A stretch of DNA of 64,000 nt from Opeltia flavorubescens (Eukaryota > Ascomycota > Lecanoromycetes > Teloschistales > Teloschistaceae): positions 1,971,471-2,035,470 of the forward strand of contig KE546966.1 in the NCBI GenBank assembly GCA_000442125.1, given 5' to 3'. Numbering within the stretch: the stretch's first letter is position 1; each line of letters starts with the position of its first letter. Positions 21,337 through 32,793 of the stretch are shown in pieces. A program made the position numbers and the translations under genes. The notes beneath the pieces are model-generated. The model ran no database searches and had not been told where the DNA came from. It saw nothing but the letters and a program-made list of their open reading frames with translations.

Positions 21337-21775
21337 TGTGGAACAGGTGCACACGAAAGAATAGATAGAGAGAGGAATTCAAAAGAGAGGAAGCCATTTC
21401 AACGATTGTCATACCGAGTGCGAACAAAGGGGACTACTCCGACATCAATGTTTCCACGTCGAAACATTTCCGCATCCGGCCATTTTCTGCCTGATGGGCC
21501 AAACCTAGTGGGATCGTCACAGGACATGCCCTGTAATGGAGCATCATTACCCTCAAAGAGACGACTACTACGATCATCCACATCAAGATAGTTGAGGTAT
21601 ATCAAGCAATCTCGGCGTAATGATGGTCGTTGCAGGTTCAGATCTCAAGAACTAAGAAAGGACCGGAAAGAAGGGTTTAAGGCTGAGGCTTGGCTTGGCA
21701 CTGACGTATGTATTATTGTGATTGCGAGCTCAAACCTCCAAGTAAAGAAATAAATCATTAAATATAGCGAGCACA
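21337..21775. other. Divergent promoter region, CFEM gene and Erg27-type gene
   Basis: 439 nt between two divergent starts. No open frame of note and no repeat seen. Confidence 0.6.
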
Positions 21776-23111
21776 ATGAGCACCTTCTCCGCTGCAGCCC
21801 AAGAAGATTTTCACAATTATGTTCTTGTCACAGGTGCTAACGGGTAAGCCAATGGTTCTCGAATGTTTCAGGAGTGCTGATGATAGTAGGGGACTCGGAT
21901 ATTCCATATGCTGTCGCTTGATTGACGAATTCATCCTGACCCGCCCTGGCTCTCATTCCCTTCGTCTAATAATCACGACCCGAGATAAATCAAAAAGTCA
22001 TGATACCATTGCCAGATTGAAAGACCATATTTTCCGTACCCGAAAGCATCACAAGATCCATGAGAAAACTCCGCTGGTAGCTAAGATATATCTGCAAGCT
22101 GAACAGGTCGATCTCTGTCGCCTTCGATCAGTCCAGTCACTAGCAAAGAGGCTTCTGCGTTCACTCCCCAAACTCGACACGATCGTATTAAATGCTGGCC
22201 ATGGAGGATTCGCAGGCATCAATTGGCCTCTGGCCGCGTGGACCATGTTGACCAATTTTCCGCGATCAGTCACATATCCGACATATAAACTCGGCACCGT
22301 AGGTGAAACTACTGGTCCACAAGTATCGGAGGACTCTTTACCTAGCGGCAAAGCACAACTTGATCTGGGTGGGGTTTTCTGCTCCAATGTCTTTGGTCAC
22401 TATCTACTTGTCCACGGGATCACACCTTTACTCTCCAATTCGACCTCTACACCGGGTCGTATAGTCTGGATTGGGAGCCTTGAAGCTTATGAGTCGATGT
22501 TCTCGATTGCCGATATTCAGGGACTTTCGTCACCATCCGCGTACGAGTCGTCCAAGAGATTGACCGACCTCCTAGCATTGTCGTCGTCGCTGCCCTCGAC
22601 CCAGCCGTTCGTTCGGCAATTCCTCCCGCCGCCTTCAGGTCATCGCCCGCCCCAGCAATATGTGACACATCCAGGTATATGCGCAACTAATATTGTGCCG
22701 CTCCATTGGATCTTGGTCTATCTGATGACTGCTACTTTCTACCTTGCCCGTTGGGTCGGTTCTCCATGGCATACAGTTACTTCTTATAAAGGGGCATGTG
22801 CTCCTGTTTGGGTGGCGTTAGCGTCTCAAGAGGAGCTCGATGCTCTGGAAGAGAATGGAGGCCCTGGCAAATGGGGTTCGTCTGTGGATCGTCAAGGCGA
22901 AGAGAGAGCGACCAGGACCGAAGTGCAAGGATGGGGCGTGGGTGGAAAAGTTGGGGATAACGTGGGACTACCAAAGAAAAGGCGACCTCAAGAGGTACAA
23001 GATCTTAGTCGAGAAAGTAGAGAGCAATTCGAGCTCTTGAGCAGGGAATGTTGGCAGACAATGGAACGATTACGAGAGGAATGGGAGGAACTATTGCAGG
23101 AAGATGAATGA
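21776..23111 (+). CDS. ERG27: 3-keto-steroid reductase (Erg27-type short-chain dehydrogenase)
   Basis: Two exons (21776-21843, 21890-23111) with a 46-nt intron give 429 residues. The intron acceptor at 21889 was chosen over a nearby AG because it yields TGANGGLG, the exact TGxxxGxG cofactor motif. NAG in LNAGHGG and the catalytic YESSK near residue 240 complete the SDR signature. The long insert between strand 4 and the SNVFGHYLLVHGI helix, the hydrophobic patch VPLHWILVYLMTATFYLARW and the extended C-terminal helix are typical of Erg27, which reduces the C3 ketone during C4 demethylation of sterols at the ER and lipid droplets. In this pathway it works with Erg25, Erg26 and Erg28. Erg27 is the target of hydroxyanilide fungicides. 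The C-terminal 90 residues are charged and variable. Confidence 0.88.
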
Positions 23112-23877
23112 CTACGCACGTAAATGTCGAGAATCCTATTACGAACCGTACATATTATTGTTATCATGGATCATGATATATATACACACTTACAATTCAA
23201 ACGTTTTCAAGTTCTCTTGCGGTTGTTTGAAAATGCGCTGCAGAAGGATCGAATGCTATAGGCCCAAACCAGTTAGCCAGGGGTACTCCAGATCTAGGAG
23301 TCGGCGCCGATCTCTCGGGGCTACGGAAGCCTACTTTTAGGGGCAAACCAACCATGCAAGAGCCCCTGCTGACAGTTACCGTCACCGGCACGCGGGGATT
23401 TTGGTGGGATGTGATAACGGTTTTGATTGGCGACTGTTTTCGAGGATTCGACCTCTCCTGAACTCTGCTTGATAGACGCTGTGATTTGTTCCCTCTTCTG
23501 CCCAGCCTCGGATACCTGCTGATCATCACATTCTCTTCAACCCCGCCATAAAGCTATGTATCGCGTGATCTATTTACACCTTTCGTATCTACCCTGTTTT
23601 ACTGGCGTAAATTTGATTTGTCCTGGACAGACCGGATCCCTATGCTATTGTGCTTCAGACAAAGAAACGGGAGGAGATGGGAATCAATTGAGCCGTGAAA
23701 GACGCGTTCTTCCTTAGCATAAAGCCATTGTCTTGTCACTGCTCTTCACTTGCTTGCACTTGACGCAGTAATTCCAGGATTCCTATTCTCTACATCATTC
23801 GACAGATTAATCCTTCCACCCAGCAACACCTCAACAGAAATTTCAAAAGTATTTTTCTGTCCTGACTTAGTTTTCAA
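23112..23877. other. Intergenic; promoter side of the CM1 gene
   Basis: About 0.77 kb between two plus-strand genes. No family content in the short frames on either strand. The 200 nt before the ATG are pyrimidine-rich, as in many fungal promoters. Confidence 0.6.
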
Positions 23878-26427
23878 ATGACCGACCGCGAACGCTATTC
23901 TACGTCGGTTCACTCACATCAACATCACGACTCTCGGGATCAGCAGGTTCAGCGTCCGGCTGCTGACGGAATGAATCCATCCTCTGGGCTTCTACAAGAT
24001 CTACTGCGAGAGAAGAAGGCGGCCCAGCATGCAAGACGCATGAGCGAAAGTGAACAATCCGGCTACGAGCGCCAAATTCAAAGCTCGCCTCTTGGTCCTT
24101 CCATGACCAATCAATATGACCAGAAGAAGAGACGAACAAGCGCATACGCAGCCCCGAAGGAAATGGGTTTGAGGGAGATGGAAGAAGTGAAGTCCCCATT
24201 GTACCATTCTACGCGAACATACTGACTTCTGGATTAGTATATTTCTAAGATCAACAAGCAGAATTTTGACTTGAAGCTTGAGATCTTCCATAGACGCCAG
24301 CGCAACGAGGCCTTGGAAGAAAAGGCAATCAAGGTTGATGAATTGGAGTCCCACAATCAAGAACTAAGACAGGTTAACGATGATTTGCTCTCAGAGCTAG
24401 AGAAGCGTGATGCTGCTGTTCAAGAGGCAGTGACTCTGATTTGCGATTTGGAGGCAAGGATTGATCAACTCGAGAAGGAGCGATCCAGCCACGAACGATC
24501 AATGTCGACGTCAGAGAACGCTGTAAATCATACGAGTGCTCAAAGCCCCAAGCCGCCCCAACCACCAACAACCCCTTTGCCTTCTACCCCTGATACCAAG
24601 CATCGACGTGCACCTAGTGCCAGCCGAAGTTTCAAGGATAGGCAGAATGACGTCCTTGTTCACAGCCCTTCTTTCCTTAGGGACGCCAATCCGAGCACAA
24701 GCGCATTACGCAGACTCTTCGTGAACCAAGACGAAAGCTTGACCTCAAGAAATTCCCGTCCAGACAAGGCGAGCACGAGGTCGCTACGCCGAGCTGGTAG
24801 TTTCTTGAGTCAGGATGAAGACCCAGACACCTTGGAAAACGATGCGTTTTCTCTCAACCATAGAAGACTCAGCTTACTTAGTGAAAGCAGCTTTGTTAGC
24901 GTCTACGGTCAAAATAAGGAGGGAGCAACACCAGCAACAACGAATCCTGATGCTGCGGAAGTATCGTCAACCCAAGGAAAGGAGACATCGTTTATTCGAA
25001 AGCTCAGCCCAGAAGAAGGAAGAATCAGATCATGGATTGATAGCAGGGACCATCCATCAAGCTCACAGAAAAAGCCAGTACCGATTGCTAAGACTGATAC
25101 CTTCTCGTCTATAGGATCGGTCCTTGGATCAAACAAACCCAGGGATACATTCTCTTCGGTATCTCCTACACCATCGAGAAGACAACGCCAGGATATATCA
25201 CTGCAGCCAATTGTAAAGACAAGTCAGAAACCGTCACTTGCTGGGCCAATCTTCGGTCCCGATATTCTCCCACCGACGCCAGGAACAATGAGCACTGCTA
25301 CCTTGGGTGGCAGGTCCTCGAATCAGAGTATCGTTGACGACAGAAGCTTGAATGGCGGTCAAGCACGCTCAAGTAGCGGTGCTAGATCTGCACTACCAGA
25401 GATGCGCCCCTACGGAGCGACAAGCAAAGAAACAGCAGCGCAGAATCGGCCTCAATTCGTCATGGACGACAATGAGACTGATATCGAAGTTTCCGAAGAT
25501 GAATATCATCATGCAACAGCTGAGGTCAACCAATCCAGAGGCTTCTCGCAGGCTAGCCCATTTGATAGTGGATCCTCAACGATGAATCGAACTTCCAGCG
25601 TCAGAACCTCCCAGCGACCACCCGCGATGAATCCTAGTAGAGACTTCATGTTCAATGGAGAAGGCATCGACTCCATTCGCCCAGCGCGGACTATCTCGCA
25701 CTCATCGCCAAGCAGCTCACATCATTCTTCCTCTAAAAACCCATCTAAGTCCAAAGGTCAAGCACCCGTTTCCAGCAAGGATCAAGCCAAGAATAGCAGC
25801 AAAGAGTCATCTCTTCAACAAGGTACGAACAGTGTCAGAAGTTATCTTCGCCGTAAAAGGGCGGGCTTCTGAGGAGACTAGTCCATGATGACTGACAAAG
25901 AAATAGAAGTAGAGTCCGTCATCAATCCAAGTATTCGTCGCTCGTTATCCACACGCTCCAAGTCCTCTCAATCGACCGCTCAAATCCTCCCAACTCAAAG
26001 ACTGACTGATCGCCTGTTCCGACGAAACACTTCACAATCCATTTCAACTACCCTACCTAATTCCCCTGCACCTACTAATCAGCCGCAGACGACAGCATCG
26101 CCCGAATCAAAGACTCGCCCGCCGAGACCATCGAGCCTCTATATGAGGAGTAATTCTAATCAGCTACCCTCTCCTTCTGCAGCTTCGATCAAGGTTACCC
26201 GGACCAATACCCGTCCTGGCACGGCGAATAATCCTGTTGCGCCGGAAACTGCTGCGTGGAGACGGAATAGCGTTGCTTTAGTTCCTGCTGATCTTAATGA
26301 TGGAGTTGTCGCCAATGGCGAGGTTAATGGGCGGCAGCAGCACCAGCAGGGCAAAAGATTGAGCGTCGGCGGCTTTGGTAGGAGTGCGAGTTTGCGGATT
26401 AAGGAGGGGTTGAGGGGGAAGAAGTAG
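23878..26427 (+). CDS. CM1 (centrosomin N-terminal motif 1) protein, probable gamma-tubulin complex tether
   Basis: Three exons (23878-24186, 24238-25822, 25907-26427) with introns of 51 and 84 nt give 804 residues. The CM1 motif crosses the first junction at about residues 93-130: KEMGLREMEE joined to YISKINKQNFDLKLEIF. CM1 is the segment by which centrosomin, Mto1, Pcp1 and Spc110-type proteins bind and activate the gamma-tubulin complex. A short coiled coil follows to about residue 185. The remaining 600 residues are Ser/Pro/Arg-rich and look disordered, ending in basic motifs (RRNTSQS, GRSASLRIKEGLRGKK). There is no long central coiled coil or C-terminal pericentrin/MASC-like region that I can see. 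Role at spindle pole body or cytoplasmic microtubule organising sites is inferred from CM1. Confidence 0.85.
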
Positions 26428-26674
26428 TGGTGTGAGATCTTTGTAGGATAGATGAGACTGTCTATTTTCTTGTATGAAGAGTGCTTGGTGACATGAGAAG
26501 ATAGCACTGTAAATAGCCTTAATGGATCTGAAGTGTATGCCTGCCTGGAACTTCTATGTAGATGTTGTGACCTGCTCTCTCAGCAAACTGATCTGGCCGA
26601 AGCTGATACTGTACGAGACATGATCGATACCACGAATGCATCAATAACCATGTCTGTTACCCACCAGCAGCAAT

Positions 26675-28942
26675 TTACCTTCCCTCCGCCCTTCCCAATA
26701 ACCCCTCGTCCAACCCCACAGGCTTAAACCCGGCTCCTCCCTTTCCCTCCCTTACCCACAGCACATCTCCCCTCAAGAACACAATAACGCCCCCTTTCCC
26801 ACTGGCACTGGCCGTGATGCGAAACAGCGGCAACCCACTCCCCGGATCCGCTTCCCGCATTGGAATAAACAGGAGGGACTTATCCACGCACCAACCTTCG
26901 ACGACGGCGCGAAAGGTCACTGGTTCCATGTTTACTTCGTCTTGCCTACTTCCCGGCTGTGGAGAAGCAAGCGGTCTCATCGGCCCCATCGCCGGTTCCG
27001 GAAGCCCATCCTTAACATCCTCAGGCCCTAGATCCAACGCCGTGTTGATTGTCTGCCATCCGTTCGTCCACTCCTGCTCCACAAGCTCGTGTTGGCGGAT
27101 ATGTTCCGGGAATTGATCCTTCCACCATTCGAACCATTTGCCGATTTCGTCGTAATTGGGCTCGTTGATGAGCCAGTCGCGGAGTACGCGGTGCCATTCC
27201 GGGAAGAAACTTGCTGCGAGGAGGTGCGCGGCTGTGCTTGTTGGTAGGGACCAAGGTTGGGTGAGCCAGGCGAGGGATTCTGTGAGGGGGATGGGGTCTT
27301 TCTTTGAACGGTCTATGACCAAGGATTGCGAAAGGTGGGTGGAGAGGCGGGGGAGGAGGTGCCGGGTTTGGATTTCGCGGAGGGATGAGTGGGGGAGGAT
27401 GGGGTGGAGGGATGTCAGAGTTTGAGGGGGCGGGGAGTTGAGGGGGTAGGATTGGAAGAGGGATTTCAGTTTTGTTTTTAAGGTTGCGAACAAGCCAGTC
27501 GAAGAGCTGGGGGAGAGGTGTTGTGGAGGAAGGTGCGGAAGCCAGGGGAAGATGTACGTGTGTGGAGAGGGCTGAGGATGTTTGGAAGAGGGGGGTTTGC
27601 TGGATTTCCAGGTTGAGAGGAGGGTGGTTAGGCGGGTGGGGATGAGGTTGTGGGTTAGATTTGTGAGGATGAAGGAAGGCAGGATTGGTGACCAGGCATG
27701 GATAACTGAGAGGAGGGGAGCCGGTTCAGTGGGGTCCCAGTCGTTGGTGATTGCGCTGCGAAGGGGGGGGAGAAAGAGTGTGTAAAGCATCGTCTCGTAA
27801 GAGGTTGTTGACTTGGATGGGCGGACTTGCTGGGGAAAAGGATTCGAGTTGAGAGCAAGATCTGTACCGGAAGAAGTAGGTTGAATACCGAGGAGTTTTG
27901 AGACTCGAGATAGATAAGGGGACACGGTGATAGGGTCGTCAAGTGGTTGCCAATGTTGCATGGCCTTTTTGAATAGAGGATGAATGGCCGCTATAGCAAC
28001 TTCCTGTAACACCGAAGCTTCGATTTTGTCCGTGTATTCTGTGTCCAGACTTTCGAGTTTCTGAATCATATCGTCCCACGCTGTTTTGTCATTGCCATCG
28101 TCTCTAACCTCAAGTCCTGAGAGTTGTAGTGCTTGAATGGCCTCGATCACCGTCTCTAGTCCACGAGTGTTAAGTTCTTGCTCCTCCATTTCCTGTGAAA
28201 GCTGGACCTCTTGCATCTCGAAGAACTGTTTACGCTCCGAGACAGTGTTCCACTCTTCAGCGAAGGCTTCCAGATCCCTTCGCGCCTTCCGTGCAATCTT
28301 GGCGGCCTCCGTCTCACTCGCAACCATTGGATTCTGAATGGTCATTAGGCCCGCAGTCGACGTGAGGAGCTTCGTCTCGGATCCGCTTACGTCAATTATC
28401 GATTTCAAGACATTGGGAACCTCCAGACCTTCGGCAGACGCTTCAATCTCAGCTGCCGTTCGGTATTTCATCTTTGGTCTCGTTGGCGTGCTTGCCGCGC
28501 CCCCAATACCAGACATTCTCTTCTTCTTCAACTCTTTTCGCCTCTTCTTTTCTTCTTCTTCCGAGTCTTCGAGCACTTCCCCTCGGAAGGCAGCCTCTCG
28601 CTTCTCTTCTTCCTTTGCCTGCTTTGTCTTTTCCCGGACAGCTCCCAAACCAGCTCCAGTAGGTCGCTGTTGGGTTTCGATGGGCGCCAGTCTTCCACGA
28701 CCTGTAGCTCCCAGACCTTGTCCTTCAACATATCCCATCTTTGCCATCATCTTCGTAGCAAGTGCATTCGGTTTAGCAGCTGGCGATGCTGACGATGGGG
28801 TCGCTGCCTGCTGCATGTTCAGACCCATTCTTCTTCTTTTCCGCCTGTGATCAGAATCTGAAGACTCATCATCCTCCCTACGACCACTCATTCCATTCAT
28901 GCTGAAATGCGCCATTGTCTTGGTGTCCGGCTGGGAAACCAA
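26675..28942 (-). CDS. G-patch/GCFC spliceosome disassembly factor (Ntr1/Spp382, TFIP11 homologue)
   Basis: Single exon of up to 755 codons. After an acidic-basic N terminus (EDDESSDSDHRRKRRRMG) comes a G-patch (KMMAKMGYVEGQGLGATGRG, then LAPIETQQRPTGAGLG). A charged helix follows, then a long GCFC/TFIP11 region with the conserved CVDKSLLFIPMREADP close to the end. Ntr1 recruits and activates the DEAH helicase Prp43 through its G-patch to take apart the intron-lariat spliceosome in the nucleus. The middle part (about residues 430-520) is rich in Ser and Pro. The start is either 28942 or the tenth codon at 28915 (MAHFSMNGM), which better matches family starts. Convergent with the CM1 gene and divergent from the 969-residue gene. 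Confidence 0.92.
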   Translation of the reverse strand: MVSQPDTKTMAHFSMNGMSGRREDDESSDSDHRRKRRRMGLNMQQAATPSSASPAAKPNALATKMMAKMGYVEGQGLGATGRGRLAPIETQQRPTGAGLGAVREKTKQAKEEEKREAAFRGEVLEDSEEEEKKRRKELKKKRMSGIGGAASTPTRPKMKYRTAAEIEASAEGLEVPNVLKSIIDVSGSETKLLTSTAGLMTIQNPMVASETEAAKIARKARRDLEAFAEEWNTVSERKQFFEMQEVQLSQEMEEQELNTRGLETVIEAIQALQLSGLEVRDDGNDKTAWDDMIQKLESLDTEYTDKIEASVLQEVAIAAIHPLFKKAMQHWQPLDDPITVSPYLSRVSKLLGIQPTSSGTDLALNSNPFPQQVRPSKSTTSYETMLYTLFLPPLRSAITNDWDPTEPAPLLSVIHAWSPILPSFILTNLTHNLIPTRLTTLLSTWKSSKPPSSKHPQPSPHTYIFPWLPHLPPQHLSPSSSTGLFATLKTKLKSLFQSYPLNSPPPQTLTSLHPILPHSSLREIQTRHLLPRLSTHLSQSLVIDRSKKDPIPLTESLAWLTQPWSLPTSTAAHLLAASFFPEWHRVLRDWLINEPNYDEIGKWFEWWKDQFPEHIRQHELVEQEWTNGWQTINTALDLGPEDVKDGLPEPAMGPMRPLASPQPGSRQDEVNMEPVTFRAVVEGWCVDKSLLFIPMREADPGSGLPLFRITASASGKGGVIVFLRGDVLWVREGKGGAGFKPVGLDEGLLGRAEGR

Positions 28943-29320
28943 CGAGAATGTTCGGGATGGATGAAAGGTTTTGTCTCAAAATCGGAAGGATCGATCCTCA
29001 CATGGAGATTGAGGTGAGGTAAGCTGTACGCTCAAATACTACCCCGTAAATATGAAGTGGACCTCTACGAGACTTCAAGAACATGAATTGACGTGACTGG
29101 ATATTGGATATGCGTTGCAGTGTAGTCGCCTTCTGAGTCATTAATCTGCAGATTTTGGCACCTGCATGACAGATAAAAAAGATGACGCTAGGAAAAGCCT
29201 CAAATTAGAAGTTGCTCGGTTAGCGTAACGGTCCAGTAATATCGGCTGCAGATACTCGAGATTCTTATCTTTCCATCCGCTCCAATTCTACCTGCACCTG
29301 CAGGCTTTGCCTACTTTACC
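28943..29320. promoter_or_regulatory. Bidirectional promoter region
   Basis: 378 nt between the start of the Ntr1-type gene (minus) and the 969-residue protein gene (plus). No coding content. Both promoters must lie here. Confidence 0.6.
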
Positions 29321-32230
29321 ATGGCGTACAACGCCGTGGGTCAGGAGCGCGTTGATACGCCTTCCACCGACCCTGACTGGCGTTCATCCCCATCACTCCA
29401 CGAACTCTACCGTAACAGTACTCAGCAGCAATCCCCAACCGAGATGGATTTCGAGTTGCCTCTTCGGCCATCTATGACCAGGGTTTCTTCAAGTGCTTCA
29501 ACTCCCCTAAGACATCCAACACCTGACCTCCAGTCTATCCAGGGTGCATACCTCAGCAATGTCGAGCGCTTGGAGCAGAGTGCCGAACGCTTGAGCATGG
29601 GAGGATCTGATATTGGGGAAGAGCTCAGAAAGATCAGGATGGAGCAGAAACGATCAGAGAGCAGAAAGTCCTCCTTGATCAATGCTCGCAGTGTGGACGA
29701 CGATGCCCCGTCAACAAACCGCCAATTTTCCTACACGCAAGGTCGCAGCACCTCGAATTCTATAGCAGGTATCAATTCCGTTGCTCGCTCTGGCGGCTTC
29801 TCCCCAGAGGGGTATTTTCCCTCACCTAGAGGCTCTGTGTATTCAGGCTCCTGGTCCCGTCGCAATTCTATCAAAGCAAGATCTACATCGAATAGCTCTC
29901 GGCTTATGCAAATGCTGGACTCCACCAGCCAAGTTACATCTCCAGTCAACGTTGTCACTGGATTCTCGCCTACATTACCTCCTCCCGGGCCGTCCAATTC
30001 AGACTCGCGAATTACAGATAGTAACGAATCGGCTACATACAATGTCGAGGACTCACATGAAGCGCAAACTTCTCCCCAGGTCACTCCGGATCCCGGGCTC
30101 ATTGATGCCCCCCGACCTTCCTCAGCCGACACATATCGAAAAGCTCAAGCAGCAGGACTCTTCGCAGACTTTGCAGGTGTTCATACTGCTACGCACGATG
30201 CACCAACTGATACCCAAGCAGCTCAAGATGAAGTCAGACCACGGCAGTCTAGCAATAGGATTTCCTCTGCTGGACGACCACAGTCATTCCTTGAGCCTTT
30301 GCCTGGGGAAGAGATGGTATATTACCCTGCCCCAGTCCCAATGATGCTCAATTTACCCCAGAAGCTGTCGAAACAACCCCGAAATCCCCAAATGGACAAA
30401 AGACGTTCTGAAATGCTGTCAGGACTGGATTCAAATGCGCGTAAATCGGCTGCTTGGCTTCCCCCTGTTGTTGATACAGAGAGTGAGGCGATCGCCGACC
30501 AAAAGGAACCGCCATGGAAGAACAACAATAATAGACGAAAAACTGTAGGCGAATTGCCGCCTCAGCTTCGAGCCAGCCTATTTTTCGACTATCCATCTAC
30601 GCAGCAAGATGTGGAGATCAAGGACGGCTCAGCCGTGAAGACGCTCGACAGCATTCTTGACGCTTCCGCTTTTGCTCCTGTTAGCGCATTTACCGATCAC
30701 CCAATCGCAGGACGAGTCGGTAAGGAGGTCTACGGCAGGGCACATGAAGATAGGCGGGCGAGCTATGCGCCTCTGGACGAGCCAGAAACTCGGAAGAGAA
30801 GAAGCTCTATCAACCTGCTGAAGAAACGGACCAGTAGCTCCAATCTACTGGAGGATACTCAGAAACGTCATAGTAGCTTATTGAGCTTCGGTTTTGGTCG
30901 GAGGAAGAGCAGCGGCCCCCATCTCGAAGAGGAAAGAGAAGATCCTGAACATCAAGCGGGCCCATTACCAAGCGAAGTGACACCTACACGCAATGGTGAT
31001 GAAATCTTAGAGCCAGGAGAGGATGGAGAGGGCGAGTTCTATGATGCGCAATCGCAGATGGACGACGAACAGGCAGACGAGGAATCTGAGCTCATCGGCG
31101 CTTACAGCGGTGCGCCCACCACCCTCTTAGCAGAACTCCAGCTTCGGAAAGAACAGCAGAAGCAACGAAACCGGACGGCAGCAACGGCGTTTCCTAACGG
31201 AATGCACTCTACGCTCCTCCAACTTGATGCGGTGGCTCAGATTCAGAAACAAGCAAGAACCAAGAAGCACACTCATCTCGCTTGGGAAGATCCTGATGCC
31301 CAGCATCCAGGTGCGGAGACTGGTGATGACGAAGACGTCCCGTTGGGTGTATTGTTTCCGGGCCAGAAACCCAATCCTAGTGGCCATCGTGGCGGTTTTG
31401 ACGACGATCGACCTCTAGGGCTCATTGCCCGACGTGAAATGGAAGATAATGAGCCACTTAGCCATCGCCGTGCCCGGCTACGAGGTGAACCATCAATTCG
31501 CCATGAGCCGAGTCTGGACCATAACAACAACATGTATACACGGGATCTGCCCGGGATCCAGAATGGGAGCAGTCAACAAGTAGCAGCTCCTGAGGATGAC
31601 GAGGAAGGCGAGACTCTGGCTCAACGTCTCAAACGACTGAAAGCTACGAAGATTCCTGGTAACAACAGAGCTGTCAGCGACGACTTTGCATCAGAAATCC
31701 TGTCCCAGCTCGGGGGTCTCAATAATCAAGGCAAACCCACGGATGCTAATCCGATTCCCGAACCTGAGGAGGAGGAGGAGGAAACTCTTGCCCAGCGAAG
31801 GGCCCGCCTTCAAGCCGGGGCGAACAAGTCTCGTAACGTTAGCGGCGAAGGCAATGACACTACGCTGTCAGCCAAGAACAAACGACGTTCGATGGCGGAC
31901 CTGCTGCAAGCACATCCTGCTGCTGGAGCGGGCAGCCGCGTGTCGTCCAACGAGAAAGTTCCTCTTCCATCAAGTGCTGCGCCAAAGACGCCCTGGACCA
32001 TGCAGGTTCAGCAAAGAGCTCTTTCTGGAGAGCTCCCTGCCCTGAACGGTTCTAATGGTGTGTATCCAGGAGCTCGGACAAATGGGGTTAGGGGTAAGGG
32101 AAATGGGGTACCTAATCCGCTGATGTTTAATGGGAATGGCCCCGCTTTGAATGGGTTGAGTCAGGATGGTGTAGGGGAAGTACGAAATCGGGATATGATT
32201 GATCGGTGGAGACAGAGCGTTTTATATTGA
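29321..32230 (+). CDS. Large disordered protein with repeated LxxRRxRL motifs
   Basis: Single exon of 969 codons. Most of the chain is Ser/Pro/Gln/Arg-rich and predicted by eye to be disordered. From about residue 670 to 830 an acidic-basic motif recurs: DDDRPLGLIARRE, NEPLSHRRARLRG, GETLAQRLKRLKA and EETLAQRRARLQA, each an acidic lead, a Pro/Thr-Leu pair and a basic helix. RKSS/KRRSS patches (about 490-530) are possible basophilic kinase targets. The last 80 residues are Asn/Gly-rich and end in RDMIDRWRQSVLY. I recognise no named family, though similar proteins are usual in filamentous ascomycetes. The length and open frame make a real gene certain; function is unknown. Confidence 0.88.
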   Translation: MAYNAVGQERVDTPSTDPDWRSSPSLHELYRNSTQQQSPTEMDFELPLRPSMTRVSSSASTPLRHPTPDLQSIQGAYLSNVERLEQSAERLSMGGSDIGEELRKIRMEQKRSESRKSSLINARSVDDDAPSTNRQFSYTQGRSTSNSIAGINSVARSGGFSPEGYFPSPRGSVYSGSWSRRNSIKARSTSNSSRLMQMLDSTSQVTSPVNVVTGFSPTLPPPGPSNSDSRITDSNESATYNVEDSHEAQTSPQVTPDPGLIDAPRPSSADTYRKAQAAGLFADFAGVHTATHDAPTDTQAAQDEVRPRQSSNRISSAGRPQSFLEPLPGEEMVYYPAPVPMMLNLPQKLSKQPRNPQMDKRRSEMLSGLDSNARKSAAWLPPVVDTESEAIADQKEPPWKNNNNRRKTVGELPPQLRASLFFDYPSTQQDVEIKDGSAVKTLDSILDASAFAPVSAFTDHPIAGRVGKEVYGRAHEDRRASYAPLDEPETRKRRSSINLLKKRTSSSNLLEDTQKRHSSLLSFGFGRRKSSGPHLEEEREDPEHQAGPLPSEVTPTRNGDEILEPGEDGEGEFYDAQSQMDDEQADEESELIGAYSGAPTTLLAELQLRKEQQKQRNRTAATAFPNGMHSTLLQLDAVAQIQKQARTKKHTHLAWEDPDAQHPGAETGDDEDVPLGVLFPGQKPNPSGHRGGFDDDRPLGLIARREMEDNEPLSHRRARLRGEPSIRHEPSLDHNNNMYTRDLPGIQNGSSQQVAAPEDDEEGETLAQRLKRLKATKIPGNNRAVSDDFASEILSQLGGLNNQGKPTDANPIPEPEEEEEETLAQRRARLQAGANKSRNVSGEGNDTTLSAKNKRRSMADLLQAHPAAGAGSRVSSNEKVPLPSSAAPKTPWTMQVQQRALSGELPALNGSNGVYPGARTNGVRGKGNGVPNPLMFNGNGPALNGLSQDGVGEVRNRDMIDRWRQSVLY

Positions 32231-32793
32231 TTGGGGATGGGCATCTTACGCCGAGGGAACAAGCTATGTATTACGGGAGTTGGTGGGCTGCAGTGATGAT
32301 CATGATACACGGGTGATGCTTCGGTTTCCAGCTTCATAAAGGAAGGGTAGGATTATTGCTGCATCGCTGGAAAAGCGTCGCTGGGGCGTGTAAGATAGGG
32401 CGACGCTCGAATAGCATAGCACAGCATGGGGTTCGTTAGATTAGTAGCCATACATGCATAAACAGGAGCTTTTTAGAGCACACAGACCTTTTTGACGTTA
32501 TTTATGCAAAGAAGTTATCATGCCCGTGATGTGGAACATTTGTAAAGCACATCCACATGTCACCACCTAGAGGAGCAAGAGCAGCCGTTTTGGACGAGGA
32601 ACACAATGACAGGAGATATAAGTACTTGGAGCGAAGGTTGAATCTTCTATCTTCTGCGGCTTGGATAGGCCGGCTTATACAGTTGGGAGAAGTAGGAGGG
32701 GAATTGTAGACAGCGAAAGGAGAGAGTTGGCACAATCAGTCAAAGAGATGTGCACACGTGAAAGCAAAAGGGTCCTGAAGTAGAAGAAACATC
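32231..32793. other. Intergenic, convergent 3' ends
   Basis: 563 nt between the 969-residue gene and the tRNA thiolase gene. No gene, repeat or RNA recognised. Confidence 0.65.

Noticed and set aside
21819-21889. In-frame upstream extension of Erg27 exon 2
   Set aside because: Reading through would lose the TGxxxGxG motif that splicing at 21843/21890 restores.
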